Assembly (NCBI GenBank): GCA_002104535.1
Contig: NBOG01000004.1
Location: 1 to 64,000 of the forward strand
Direction: 5' to 3'
Length of the DNA: 64,000 bases
Origin: Cognaticolwellia sediminilitoris
Lineage (GTDB): Bacteria; Pseudomonadota; Gammaproteobacteria; Enterobacterales; Alteromonadaceae
Positions 38,199 to 46,991 of the stretch are shown piece after piece. Below the pieces are notes generated by a model. The model saw nothing but the letters and a program-made list of their open reading frames with translations, was not told where the DNA came from and made no database searches. Position numbers and translations under genes: made by a program. Positions within the stretch are counted from its first letter, which is position 1. Each line of letters opens with the position of its first letter.

Positions 38199-39002
38199 CT
38201 AAATTTCATTATGCTGATTTTTAACACTTGCTGTGATCAAGTTAAAACCAGCAAGTTCATCTATACTGTCTTTCAAACGTTCTTCCAAATCATCTATCGC
38301 GATTACTGACTGACAAAACGTTTCACCACGTTTCTCAAGGCCTTCGCTACGAACTTCCATTTCATGACCGATTTGTTCACCAAACTTTTCCATTTTACTA
38401 CCAAAGGCATCCATATCACCGCCTGACATCAGCATTTCTTGGCCGACAGCAATCATTAAGGTACCTAAAGAGTTTTGAATGGTATTCTCAACGGCTGTTT
38501 CAATGCGTTGTTCAAAATCATCACCGAAAAAATCTTTTCCAGAAAAACCATCTTCATCAATATAAAAGCCTGCTTGCTTTTTAAATTCGCTATCAACCTC
38601 AGTACGAATATTGGTTAATTGCGTGGTTAATTCAGCACTAACGTTATTGCCTTGTCCTAACAACTCGTCGAATGCTAAATTCACGCCATCTATTGCCAAG
38701 TCAATTGCATCTAAAGCAATACTTTTTACTTCTGGCACTACTTGACGAATTTGAGTTGAATAATCATGCAACAGAGCTTTTTGGTGAGAGTTCAAAGCGA
38801 CTTCATCACCATTAATCAATAAAGTATTATCACCTGAGATAGTATATAAAGGTGATTTGTTTTTAGAAAAAGTAATCGCTTTTTCATTGATGTTAATACC
38901 ACCATGTAACTCAACATTACAATTGTCACTAGAGAAAGAGTTATCGTGTGCATAACTTGCTGAACTGGCTAAAATTAATGCGGTCGCTATCAATGTTTTC
39001 AT
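38199..39002 (-). CDS. DUF2884 family exported protein (YggN-like)
   Basis: A 267-aa periplasmic protein related to E. coli YggN (DUF2884), function unknown. It has a signal peptide (MKTLIATALILASSASYAHD). The mature part begins with CNVELHGGININEKAITFSKNKSPLYTISGDNTLLINGDEVALN, a typical YggN opening. A long mostly helical region and a C-terminal EKRGETFCQSVIAIDDLEERLKDSI follow; the two cysteines (CNVEL, FCQSV) may pair. The frame opens at 39047, but the ATG at 39002 starts the signal peptide and has AAGGAAA upstream. Confidence 0.85.
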   Translation of the reverse strand: MKTLIATALILASSASYAHDNSFSSDNCNVELHGGININEKAITFSKNKSPLYTISGDNTLLINGDEVALNSHQKALLHDYSTQIRQVVPEVKSIALDAIDLAIDGVNLAFDELLGQGNNVSAELTTQLTNIRTEVDSEFKKQAGFYIDEDGFSGKDFFGDDFEQRIETAVENTIQNSLGTLMIAVGQEMLMSGGDMDAFGSKMEKFGEQIGHEMEVRSEGLEKRGETFCQSVIAIDDLEERLKDSIDELAGFNLITASVKNQHNEI

Positions 39003-39228
39003 CTTTATTTCCTTTATATAATTAGCGTAATAAGAGCGTGTTTGCACTCAGTTACTACTATTGTTTACAATTCTAATGCCAAAATAAAAAAATCTTTAAT
39101 ATCAACAATTAAGATAAAAGTCGTGGTACAGCAAATAAAATAATTTGCCAAATAATAGTGAAATAATTAATTTAATGGTTAATTTGATAGGTAACTGTAT
39201 AGCTATTATTCTGGGTAAATACGAGCTT

Positions 39229-40380
39229 CTAATAATTTAACTTTTGCATTTCATAAAGACGAGATTTACAACGTGCAAACTCAAAATTAAGTTGTGTACC
39301 TTGATAAAGTTCTTCAATATCGACTTCTGCTTCGATAATCAAACGAACATCTCTATCGTAAAGCTCGTCCACTAAGGCAATAAAGCGTCGAGCCTCGTCA
39401 TCAAGGCCGCGCAATTGGCCCATAACAACCCCACTACGCTGGTAGCTATCCTCGACACCAGAAAAAACAGCAGGAATTAACTCGCCGCTAAATTGTGGCA
39501 CATTACTGAGCAACACCGTAGAAAAGTCATCTGCTAGTTTAATATAGTCCCTTTGACTTCTAGGCCCTGAGCATAATGCTAAAAAATCAAACCAAATGGT
39601 ATTATCACTTAGTGCTACATAGTTAATTTCTCTACCATGAACACTAATTGTTTGATCATACGTAACCTTAGGCTTAGCTAATGTTAAAAAGTGTTGAGAC
39701 AGAAAATTACTACTACTTTTCGTATTGATATTAAAGTCTCGATATTGATGAACGTTTAAATCAAGATCAATTAAGCGATGATCTTCTGGTCCATCAATTG
39801 AAATCACCTGGCAATATTTTTTAATAATATCAATGGTAGGTAAAAATTTTTCACGCTGTAAGCCATTTTTATATAACTGCTCAGGTTGGCAGTTTGAGGT
39901 AGCCACAAACGTAATCCCATAAGAAAGCATAGCCTCTAACAAGCCAGCTAATAACATCGCATCGCCAATATCATTAACAAAAAACTCATCAAAACATAGT
40001 ACATCTACTTTCAAAGCCCACCGCTTCGCGATTAAATTTAACGGGTTAGATTGGCCACTTAACGTATGCAAGTCTTGGTGCACGTTTTCCATAAAGTGAT
40101 GGAAATGTATACGCTCCTTCCGGGTAATAGTTAACTGCTGATAAAACAAGTCCATCAACATAGTTTTACCTCGCCCCACTCGACCGTAAAAATAAATACC
40201 GTGGATAAAGTCAGGTTTTACAAAGAAGTTTTTTAACGAAGTAAATAAAGAGGATTGGGATTGTCTAAACGATAAATCTTGTGAAAGTTTATCCAAAGCA
40301 ATTATTGCTTTACCTTGGTCAGCATCAAGCTTTAATACTTGCTGGGAAACAAGTTGATTATATTTTTCAATCACTGACAT
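39229..40380 (-). CDS. zapE: Cell division protein ZapE (AFG1-like ATPase)
   Basis: A 383-aa P-loop ATPase of the AFG1/LACE1 family. In E. coli (YhcM) it associates with the Z-ring during late constriction and stress. Walker A is GIYFYGRVGRGKTMLMDLFY; Walker B is VLCFDEFFVNDIGDAMLL. Further family blocks are FHHFMENVHQDLHTL, TFVATSNCQPEQLYKNGLQREKFLPTI and RFIALVDELYDRDVRLIIEAEV. The C-terminal FEFARCKSRLYEMQ is near-invariant. Length is usual (E. coli 375). A terminator of the upstream csp gene separates the two. Confidence 0.95.
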   Translation of the reverse strand: MSVIEKYNQLVSQQVLKLDADQGKAIIALDKLSQDLSFRQSQSSLFTSLKNFFVKPDFIHGIYFYGRVGRGKTMLMDLFYQQLTITRKERIHFHHFMENVHQDLHTLSGQSNPLNLIAKRWALKVDVLCFDEFFVNDIGDAMLLAGLLEAMLSYGITFVATSNCQPEQLYKNGLQREKFLPTIDIIKKYCQVISIDGPEDHRLIDLDLNVHQYRDFNINTKSSSNFLSQHFLTLAKPKVTYDQTISVHGREINYVALSDNTIWFDFLALCSGPRSQRDYIKLADDFSTVLLSNVPQFSGELIPAVFSGVEDSYQRSGVVMGQLRGLDDEARRFIALVDELYDRDVRLIIEAEVDIEELYQGTQLNFEFARCKSRLYEMQKLNY

Positions 40381-40413
40381 AATAATTTTATGAGATAAGT
40401 ATTATTTCAGGCA

Positions 40414-40443
40414 CAAAAAAAGGGCAGACTATGTCTCCCCTTT
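40414..40443 (-). terminator. Terminator after the cold-shock gene
   Basis: On the minus strand AAAGGGGAGAC pairs with GTCTGCCCTTT (one mismatch, short ATA-type loop), then a long T run. It lies 50 bp after the csp stop. Confidence 0.85.
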
Positions 40444-40492
40444 TTCAACACTTTTAATATTTTAGCTAGTATAACCAGCTAAGTAATATTAA

Positions 40493-40702
40493 TTAAAGTG
40501 CTACGATGTTCTCAGCTTGAGGACCTTTTTGACCTTGAGTAACAGTAAACTGTACTTTTTGGCCTTCAGCAAGAGTTTTGAAACCGTCGCCAGAGATTGC
40601 AGAGAAATGTGCGAAAACGTCTGGACCAGATTCTTGCTCGATGAAACCAAAACCTTTAGACTCGTTGAACCATTTTACTGTACCAGTAGTTGTATTAGAC
40701 AT
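40493..40702 (-). CDS. Cold-shock protein, CspA family
   Basis: A 69-aa single cold-shock domain that binds single-stranded RNA/DNA and melts RNA structure. RNP1 is KGFGFIEQ and RNP2 is VFAHFSAI, both complete. The sequence [21 protein letters not shown] is near-canonical. Several paralogues usually exist, so no number is given. Upstream lies about 240 bp of non-coding sequence. It includes a small hairpin (GCCT...AGGC at 40731-40746) that may be part of a structured 5' UTR; no classical cold box was found. The ribosome site TAGGA lies before the ATG. Confidence 0.96.
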   Translation of the reverse strand: MSNTTTGTVKWFNESKGFGFIEQESGPDVFAHFSAISGDGFKTLAEGQKVQFTVTQGQKGPQAENIVAL

Positions 40703-40946
40703 TGTATTATCCTATTTATTCGTAATTGATGCCTCAAAAATAAGGCGGTGTTGCAGGAAGTGTTGCTATTACTTATTAAACAGGACGAGCTACTTACTAA
40801 TATAACTTCGAAACTTTGTACATAAATATAGGTCTTACTTTCTAGCTGAGACGGATTTTACCTACTTTTTTCTAAGAGTCAAGTTGTTTCAAATAAAAGT
40901 CTTATTTTCTTTGGTTAAACTTTTACTGAACTCAGCCCTAATAAAC

Positions 40947-41453
40947 CTAATTTACTTTCACGGTATTATTGGTATCTCTACTTCGCTTTATTAACTCGTC
41001 CCCTACCACTGTATGTTGTGATTTCGCTAAACGGTCGTAAAGTAAAACATTAACACTAGCGGCCAAATTCATACAACCAATAGTTGGCACGTATACTACA
41101 GCATCGGCGCTGTTAATAACCTCTTGTGAAATGGTGCCGTCTTCAGGGCCAAAAATATAAAGAGCGTTATCGGGGTGTTCAAATTCAGGCAGAGGTATAG
41201 CACCTTCAACTAAATCTACACAAATCACTTTTTGCTCTGGCGTTAAATTATTTGTTAATGCCGTTACAGCATTAAGTGGAATTTTTTTTGAGGCATCTTT
41301 AGTATCAGTATGAAACTTTGCAGCTCTGGCATATCGTACACCTGTATAACGCACTTCATCAACTTGATAACAACCAGCGGCACGCATCACTGCACCAACA
41401 TTTGACGGACTTTTAGGATCCGTTAACCCTATCACAACATTTTGGTTTTTCAT
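40947..41453 (-). CDS. SpoU/TrmH-family RNA methyltransferase
   Basis: A 168-aa SPOUT-fold methyltransferase consisting of the catalytic knot domain alone. Motif 1 is LTDPKSPSNVGAVMRAAGCYQVDEV; motif 2 is YIFGPEDGTISQEVI; motif 3 is VPTIGCMNLAASVNVLLYDRL with the invariant Asn. These positions bind SAM and the ribose 2'-OH. The size resembles TrmL (157 aa), but motif details differ, so the RNA target cannot be named. It is a stand-alone gene. Confidence 0.88.
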   Translation of the reverse strand: MKNQNVVIGLTDPKSPSNVGAVMRAAGCYQVDEVRYTGVRYARAAKFHTDTKDASKKIPLNAVTALTNNLTPEQKVICVDLVEGAIPLPEFEHPDNALYIFGPEDGTISQEVINSADAVVYVPTIGCMNLAASVNVLLYDRLAKSQHTVVGDELIKRSRDTNNTVKVN

Positions 41454-41660
41454 TAACAGCCATACTTTTCAGTTTTGTAATTATTTAATCAACGTAATTT
41501 TGCGCTGCTAATAACCAGACTACAAGCATATTTTTACAACTATGGAGCGTAAATAAACAAGAAAAATTATTCCATCCCAACCCTGCAGTTTTCTGATAGC
41601 ATCTCATCAACAGTTATTACTATCATACTTTACTCAAATTCGGTTATTTAGGAGCATTAG

Positions 41661-42293
41661 ATGAAATCAACAATCAATATTTTACCTTTATTACTTACCA
41701 GCGGTTTATTATTCCTGAATCATTCTGCAACAGCGAACGATAGCAATCTTGTATCCGCAGCGCCCTTGGTGTCTATTGAAACACATGATAGTTTTTTTAA
41801 TAGTATTAAGTCATATTGTGGAAAAGCTTTTCAAGGCAAAGTCACTGTTGATAACGCTATCGGCGATAGTTTTAGCAACAAAGCGTTAATTATGCATGTT
41901 CGTAAGTGCTCAGAAACAACACTTGAAATTCCGTTTCACGTTGGTGATGATGCTTCGCGAACTTGGATCATCACAAAAACAGGTTCAGGTTTATCATTAA
42001 AGCATGACCATCGCCATAAAGACGGTAGTCATGACGAGTCAACTATGTATGGCGGGCACACAGTGGATGCTGGTTGGGCGCAAGCTCAATCATTCCCTGC
42101 AGATGAATATTCCAAACAACTTTTTGCTAAAACTGGTATCCCGCAATCGGCTGGTAATACTTGGCAAATGTATATCTACCCTGAAAAATTTACTTACCGC
42201 CTTATCCGTCAAGGCCGGGAATTCCGTGTTGATTTTGACCTAACCAAAGAAGTAAAAACACCTTCAGCACCTTGGGGTTATAGTGATAAATAA
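41661..42293 (+). CDS. Exported protein of unknown function
   Basis: A 210-aa protein with a clear signal peptide (STINILPLLLTSGLLFLNHSATAND). I do not recognise the domain. Visible traits are two cysteines (SYCGKAF and HVRKCSETT) and a histidine-rich stretch KHDHRHKDGSHDESTMYGGHT, which could bind metal. A conserved-looking end reads TWQMYIYPEKFTYRLIRQGREFRVDFDL. The beta-rich character suggests a soluble periplasmic protein. The ribosome site (AGGAG) is good, and a strong terminator follows. Confidence 0.65.
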   Translation: MKSTINILPLLLTSGLLFLNHSATANDSNLVSAAPLVSIETHDSFFNSIKSYCGKAFQGKVTVDNAIGDSFSNKALIMHVRKCSETTLEIPFHVGDDASRTWIITKTGSGLSLKHDHRHKDGSHDESTMYGGHTVDAGWAQAQSFPADEYSKQLFAKTGIPQSAGNTWQMYIYPEKFTYRLIRQGREFRVDFDLTKEVKTPSAPWGYSDK

Positions 42294-42378
42294 TGGCTAG
42301 TTTTTAGAAATTAGCCCGCATAGAAATATATCATTACATTTTCATCTCCTATCTGCCTTTAAACTGTGGAACTTAAAA

Positions 42379-42411
42379 AAAACGACTTAGTCCAAAGCTA
42401 AGTCGTTTTTT
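42379..42411 (+). terminator. Rho-independent terminator after the exported protein gene
   Basis: A 12-bp stem AAAACGACTTAG / CTAAGTCGTTTT with a 7-nt loop, followed by T residues. It ends about 20 bp before the signal peptidase gene. Confidence 0.93.
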
Positions 42412-42433
42412 ATCGCAATTTAAAGGAAAGATA

Positions 42434-43099
42434 ATGAAAAATACAATTTCAACCTTCTTCAAAAACAATAAATCATTATTGATATTTATCAGTTTAATGC
42501 TGGTATTTCGCAGCGCTGTTGCTGACTGGAATGATGTACCGACTGGTTCAATGAAACCAACCATAGTGGAAGGTGATCGTATTTTCATTAATAAAATGGC
42601 TTACGATTTAAGATTACCCTTTAGCCAATATACCTTGTTAAAAATTGCAGACCCAAAGAAAAATGATATTGTTATTTTTGAATCTAAAGCTGCAGGTAAA
42701 CGACTCGTTAAGCGCGTTATTGGCGTGCCTGGCGACAGTATTGCTTTAGATAACAATCAATTGTTTATTAATAATACTCCTGCCAGTTATCGCGTAATAG
42801 AGCAAAACACCCAATTCACACTTACTGAAGAACACATCGAGGGTAGCAATCGCTTAATCCGTACAATTACCAAGCCAGGAAGTTCGACAAACTATCCCCT
42901 AGAAAGCTTTCAATCGGTTACCGTGCCCAAAGGTTATTACCTTGTGATGGGAGATAATCGCAATAACAGTGCTGATTCTCGTGTTATTGGGTTAGTTCCA
43001 CGTAAAGAAATCATTGGCCGTTCAAACACCGTCGTTTTTTCGTTAAATTACGACAATTACTTAATTCCCCGCAGTGAACGATTTTTTAAATCAATTTAA
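42434..43099 (+). CDS. Signal peptidase I (LepB-like paralogue)
   Basis: A 221-aa membrane serine protease of the S26 family that removes signal peptides. One N-terminal membrane segment (SLLIFISLMLVFRSAVA) precedes the catalytic Ser39 in VPTGSMKPTIVEGD. The general base Lys93 lies in KRLVKRVIGVPGDSI. The box E motif MGDNRNNSADSRVIGLVP is complete. Housekeeping LepB in this group is usually longer (about 300 aa), has two membrane segments and lies beside lepA. This short single-span form is probably an accessory paralogue. Its specific substrates are unknown. Confidence 0.9.
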   Translation: MKNTISTFFKNNKSLLIFISLMLVFRSAVADWNDVPTGSMKPTIVEGDRIFINKMAYDLRLPFSQYTLLKIADPKKNDIVIFESKAAGKRLVKRVIGVPGDSIALDNNQLFINNTPASYRVIEQNTQFTLTEEHIEGSNRLIRTITKPGSSTNYPLESFQSVTVPKGYYLVMGDNRNNSADSRVIGLVPRKEIIGRSNTVVFSLNYDNYLIPRSERFFKSI

Positions 43100-43298
43100 A
43101 TACATTGATGCATCACAGCACTTCAAAAGTGCGCTCTAAGCCTTATTTTGCCATGATTACCTTTATTAATTCAAAAAGTAATCATGCTCTTCATTTCATT
43201 TATAAAACGCTACAATAACGGCTTTAGCTTGTTGTTTTAACCAAAGCACATTACTATTCGTGCAATTTTAAAACTGCTAAGTACTAAGAATTTAATTT

Positions 43299-44069
43299 AT
43301 GACGCTTTCGAAGATTTCTAAAATATCACTGGTATTATTGACCTGTGCTAGTCTTTCTGTTTCTGCAACTATTGTGGAATTTACAACTTCTCATGGCAAC
43401 TTTAAAGTTAACTTGCATGATGAAACTACTCCTATCACTGTGACTAACTTCCTGAAATATATTACCGATGGTGATTACAATAATACTGTTGTGCATCGTG
43501 TTGAACCTAACTTTGTTATGCAAGCAGGTGGATTTGAATTTACTGGCAACCTGCCATTAGATCTAATTTCAACAGACAGTGCGATTAAAAACGAACCGGT
43601 ATATTCCAATGTTCGCGGCACTATCGCTATGGCAAAAGAAGCAGGAAATGCGAATAGCGCTACGAGCCAATGGTTTGTCAACTTATCAGATAATAGTGGC
43701 GGCAATGCAAAGCTAGATCTTCAAAATGGCGGTTTCACTGTTTTTGGTGAAGTTATAGAAGGTATGGAAAATATTGACGCTATCGCTGAAATACAAAGGT
43801 GTTCAAGTATTCCTATGCCGGATGTAACGGCTGAACAATGTTCAGATAGTAACTTTGTTCCTGGGGCTGGAAACTTTGTTACCATCGAGTCTGTAGTTGT
43901 TTTTGATTCTACCGTTAATACTGCGGGCAGTTTAGCTGGAGTTAAAAACACCTCTTTAAGCGTGACACCTACACCTTCGCCAACACCACCATCTGATAGT
44001 GGCGGCGGAACGTTTACCTGGTTGGGTTTGTTTTTAACAGCCTTAATTGCGATAAGAAGACGCTTTTAA
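43299..44069 (+). CDS. Cyclophilin-type prolyl isomerase with GlyGly-CTERM tail
   Basis: A 256-aa exported peptidyl-prolyl cis-trans isomerase. A signal peptide (SLVLLTCASLSVSA) precedes a cyclophilin domain: VEFTTSHGNFKVNLHDETTPITVTNFLKY, VVHRVEPNFVMQAGGF, GTIAMAKEAGNANSATSQWFVNLSDNS, and FTVFGEVIEGMENID. After residue about 220 comes a TPTPSPTPPSD linker and then SGGGTFTWLGLFLTALIAIRRRF. That tail has the Gly-rich, hydrophobic, Arg-rich layout of the GlyGly-CTERM sorting signal, which rhombosortase cleaves. Other cyclophilins of this size are free in the periplasm; this one is probably surface-sorted (inference). Confidence 0.9.
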   Translation: MTLSKISKISLVLLTCASLSVSATIVEFTTSHGNFKVNLHDETTPITVTNFLKYITDGDYNNTVVHRVEPNFVMQAGGFEFTGNLPLDLISTDSAIKNEPVYSNVRGTIAMAKEAGNANSATSQWFVNLSDNSGGNAKLDLQNGGFTVFGEVIEGMENIDAIAEIQRCSSIPMPDVTAEQCSDSNFVPGAGNFVTIESVVVFDSTVNTAGSLAGVKNTSLSVTPTPSPTPPSDSGGGTFTWLGLFLTALIAIRRRF

Positions 44070-44095
44070 TAATTCTCAGTAAATCACAAATTAAT

Positions 44096-44142
44096 AAAAG
44101 CCGTAATAACAAGTCTTTATGTTACTCGTTATTACGGCTTTT
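44096..44142. terminator. Bidirectional terminator between the PPIase and nudC genes
   Basis: A 15-bp perfect stem AAAAGCCGTAATAAC (44096-44110) with GTTATTACGGCTTTT (44128-44142). It sits between convergent genes and has T-rich sequence on both sides. Confidence 0.9.
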
Positions 44143-44164
44143 CAGTTTATTAACTAACCGCATA

Positions 44165-45157
44165 TTAGTTCGTTTCTAACTGTTTTTTACACCATGAGTC
44201 AATTAGCAGCCTAGCGATTGACTCTTTCCTCGGTAATTTAGGAAGATCATTTTCTGCGCCCCAATCTGCAAAGGTTAATAATTGTTCAGCACTAAACCAA
44301 TCAGCACTGCGTAATTCTTCATCCTCCAAACATAGCGTCATACTGTCAGCTTCAGCGATAAAACCAATCATTAAAGAATTGGGGAACGGCCAAGGCTGTG
44401 AATCAATGAAGCTCACGTTAGTGACATTAATTCCCGCTTCTTCTAATACCTCGCGCGTTACAGCTTCTTGCAATGATTCGCCGGGGTCAACAAAGCCAGC
44501 AAGCGTTGAAAACACTTTTTCAGGCGTTCTATGGTGCTCTGCAAGTAAACAAACCGCAGGACCTGTTTTAGGTTTGTATTCAACCAACATAATAACGGCG
44601 GGATCCGTTCGAGGGAAATGTTCTTTCTGGCAGTCATCATCTGTGCAAATTAAACGATGTCCACCTTCAAGCGGTTGCGTTTTATTACCGCAACAGCCGC
44701 AAAATAGAGTACTTTGCTGCCAATGTATCAATGCTTTAGCGTAGCTTAAAGTTGCTGCTACTTTCGGTTTCAACAAGGTTAATGAACGTATAAAATCAAG
44801 AAATTTTAAGGCACTATTTCCTAACGTTAATAACCACTGCTCAACTTCAGCGTCATCATTAAATGCTAAGGAGCAAACAAAATAAGCTTGTTCGTGCTTA
44901 GTACCTAAAAAAGAAACACTACTTTGCTCTATTACCAACGAAATTAGTGGAGTGTTAAAGGATTCGCCTAACACATTATTATGTTCAGCTTGGGTAAAAA
45001 CAAAGAGTTCTTGTTCAAAATAAAGAAAGCGACCACACCAATAAAAGTAAAAATGGCTACTATCAGATTGTAATTTAGCCTGTAACCATGTTTTATCTTT
45101 TCTTAAGGTAGAGGCGCGATCGAGTGGCATTTGGCAAAACGTTAATGCATTTTCCAT
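44165..45157 (-). CDS. nudC: NAD+ diphosphatase / NAD-RNA decapping hydrolase NudC
   Basis: A Nudix hydrolase that splits NADH and removes NAD caps from RNA 5' ends. The zinc ribbon lies in FCGCCGNKTQPLEGGHRLICTDDDC. The Nudix box GFVDPGESLQEAVTREVLEEAG (GX5EX7REUXEEXGU) is complete, and the NudC-specific SQPWPFPNSLMIGF follows it. At 330 aa it is longer than E. coli NudC (257) because of the N-terminal domain. It lies 50 bp after arfB, on the same strand. Confidence 0.95.
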   Translation of the reverse strand: MENALTFCQMPLDRASTLRKDKTWLQAKLQSDSSHFYFYWCGRFLYFEQELFVFTQAEHNNVLGESFNTPLISLVIEQSSVSFLGTKHEQAYFVCSLAFNDDAEVEQWLLTLGNSALKFLDFIRSLTLLKPKVAATLSYAKALIHWQQSTLFCGCCGNKTQPLEGGHRLICTDDDCQKEHFPRTDPAVIMLVEYKPKTGPAVCLLAEHHRTPEKVFSTLAGFVDPGESLQEAVTREVLEEAGINVTNVSFIDSQPWPFPNSLMIGFIAEADSMTLCLEDEELRSADWFSAEQLLTFADWGAENDLPKLPRKESIARLLIDSWCKKQLETN

Positions 45158-45207
45158 GTAAGTTCTCTGCTGTATTTATATTCGATTAGTTGTAAAGGCT
45201 TAATCAG

Positions 45208-45621
45208 CTAATGATCTACTTTGCCGCGTAATGCTTTATTAGAACTGAGTTTCTTTTTTGCATCTAATCGTCTTAATTTTGAGCCTTTAGTCGGCTTGGT
45301 TGGCCTGCGAACTTTTTTAACCACCATTGCAGACAAAATCAATTCTTTTAAGCGCTTTAAAGCGTCGTCTTTATTCATCGATTGGGTTCTAAAAGATTGT
45401 GCTTTGATTATGATAATGCCATCACTTGATATACGGCTATCTGAAAGCCGCAGTAGTCGCTCTTTATATACCGAAGGTAAAGTCGAGCGTTTAATATCAA
45501 ACCTAAGGTGAATTGCTGTTTCAACTTTATTTACTCTTTGTCCACCATTACCGGTCGCTCTGATCCCGGTAAGCTCAATTTCCCAATCAGCAATCGTTAC
45601 AGTGTTGGAAATTTCTAGCAT
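45208..45621 (-). CDS. arfB: Alternative ribosome-rescue factor ArfB (YaeJ)
   Basis: A codon-independent peptidyl-tRNA hydrolase that frees stalled ribosomes. The catalytic GGQ is at residues 26-28 in RATGNGGQRVNKVETAIHLRFDI. It is a 137-aa class I release-factor-like protein with a strongly basic C-terminal tail (KKVRRPTKPTKGSKLRRLDAKKKLSSNKALRGK), which enters the empty mRNA channel. Both features together separate ArfB from RF1/RF2. It lies upstream of nudC. Confidence 0.94.
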   Translation of the reverse strand: MLEISNTVTIADWEIELTGIRATGNGGQRVNKVETAIHLRFDIKRSTLPSVYKERLLRLSDSRISSDGIIIIKAQSFRTQSMNKDDALKRLKELILSAMVVKKVRRPTKPTKGSKLRRLDAKKKLSSNKALRGKVDH

Positions 45622-45730
45622 AAAACATCTACTACCTAGTTCTTAATGTGAATATGTTAAGTGTATTTATCTCTTTTACCAAATTAAACTTCGCACTATC
45701 TTGGAAGCCCGAATGAAAAAGTAGTGCATT

Positions 45731-45753
45731 AAAAAAGGAGGCGACTGCCTCCT
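45731..45753 (-). terminator. Rho-independent terminator after hpf
   Basis: On the minus strand AGGAGGC pairs with GCCTCCT with a 4-nt loop (AGTC), followed by six T residues. It lies about 35 bp after the hpf stop. Confidence 0.95.
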
Positions 45754-45788
45754 CATTATATCTGACTTCATTAAATCGTGGTTTAATC

Positions 45789-46145
45789 CTAACTAAGATT
45801 CATTTCCTGAACTTTTTCATGAGCTATTTCAGGTGCAGTAACTTCTGGTTTGCTATGTAAATTCGCTTTGAGTAAGCCTTTACGGTGTTTTAATGCCGCA
45901 TCTAGCTTTTTAGCAGCTGTTGCAATAGCGGGATACATAACGGCGTCGTTTGATGAAGCTGAAATGCGACCTCCTTCATAGGTCGTTCGCAGTTCTACAT
46001 TAAATTTATGATGTTCGTAAGATAAAATAACATCGAGTGAAATTAAGGTTGGAAAGTGAATGGCAATTTTTGAAAACTTTTCATTGATATGCTCTTTAAT
46101 TGAATCGGTAACATCGACATGGTGACCTGAAAGATTTATTTTCAT
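45789..46145 (-). CDS. hpf: Ribosome hibernation promoting factor (HPF/YfiA family, short form)
   Basis: A 118-aa protein that binds the 30S subunit and stores or inactivates ribosomes under low growth. The family fold is clear: MKINLSGHHVDVTDSIKEHINEKFSKIAIHFP, then VILSYEHHKFNVELRTTYEGGRISASSNDAVMYPAIATAAKKLDAALKHRKG. It lacks the C-terminal dimerisation domain of long HPF. The C-terminal tail (LHSKPEVTAPEIAHEKVQEMNLS) is longer than in E. coli HPF (95 aa) and near that of YfiA/RaiA (113 aa), so it may act like RaiA. The ribosome site AAAGGA lies upstream. Confidence 0.9.
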   Translation of the reverse strand: MKINLSGHHVDVTDSIKEHINEKFSKIAIHFPTLISLDVILSYEHHKFNVELRTTYEGGRISASSNDAVMYPAIATAAKKLDAALKHRKGLLKANLHSKPEVTAPEIAHEKVQEMNLS

Positions 46146-46280
46146 TGGTATTCCTTTTAATTAGTTACTCATTACTAATACTTGGGCCTAAATGCTAAAA
46201 AGGCAAGTTAATAACGTAAAAATTACCGTTAAGTTGATCCTATAGTGGTCAACAAAGCTGCTTTAATGATTTTAGAGCGT

Positions 46281-46826
46281 TCAACTATCGTTAAGTTCAA
46301 ATAACATCACCGTTTGTTTATTAGTTGCTAACTCAATGTTTTTCAAAAACTTAAAATCTAATCTTTTTAATAAGGCCTTTGATGCCTCATTGTCTAAATT
46401 ACATATAGCTTGTAAGCAATTTAAAGCCAATTGATGTTTTGCGTAATTAACCACTGCCTGTGCAGATTCAAAACCATAACCTTTACGGCAGAAATCACTT
46501 AGAAACGCAAAACCTACCTCTGGGTGGTCAATACCCTCTCGTTTTATTAAACCAGAAAGCCCAACGGCTTGCTGAGTAGTTTTATTTACACAGCAATATA
46601 AACTAAAGCCAAGTTCTTTCTGCATGGCTAATGGACCAGAGTTAATATAGTCCAACGCATCCTGATAATTTCGAACGCCTTTATCACCAATATTATGAAT
46701 GAACGATGGTTCATTTAACAACACCAGAATCATCTCGGCATCACGTTCTTTCAGTAAACGTAGCTGTAATCGTTCGGTTTCTAAAATCAATGTTAACCCT
46801 ACTAATAAAACTAATTTTGCAAGCAT
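46281..46826 (-). CDS. GNAT-family N-acetyltransferase (RimJ/RimL-like)
   Basis: An acetyltransferase of 181 aa. The start LILETERLQLRLLKERDAEMILVLLNEPSF and the block HPEVGFAFLSDFCRKGYGFESAQAVVNYAKHQLALNCLQAICNLDNEASKALLKRLDFKFL are typical of RimJ/RimL-type enzymes that bind acetyl-CoA. The motif A R/Q-x-x-G-x-G/A is RKGYGFES. The first 12 residues (MLAKLVLLVGLT) are hydrophobic and unlike the family, so the true start may be further in. The target amine is unknown. Confidence 0.82.
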   Translation of the reverse strand: MLAKLVLLVGLTLILETERLQLRLLKERDAEMILVLLNEPSFIHNIGDKGVRNYQDALDYINSGPLAMQKELGFSLYCCVNKTTQQAVGLSGLIKREGIDHPEVGFAFLSDFCRKGYGFESAQAVVNYAKHQLALNCLQAICNLDNEASKALLKRLDFKFLKNIELATNKQTVMLFELNDS

Positions 46827-46991
46827 ATAACATTGTATGTAAAAGCAAAATTGGTAAATTTAATCCAACAATATATTTTTAAACTTAAACAAATAAATCG
46901 ACTAAACAAAATGCGCATTTTTTATTATGATTCAGTTATAATCATGCCTTTCATTTATTATTTGTTTTCAGCTATATAAAGAGATTTTTGA

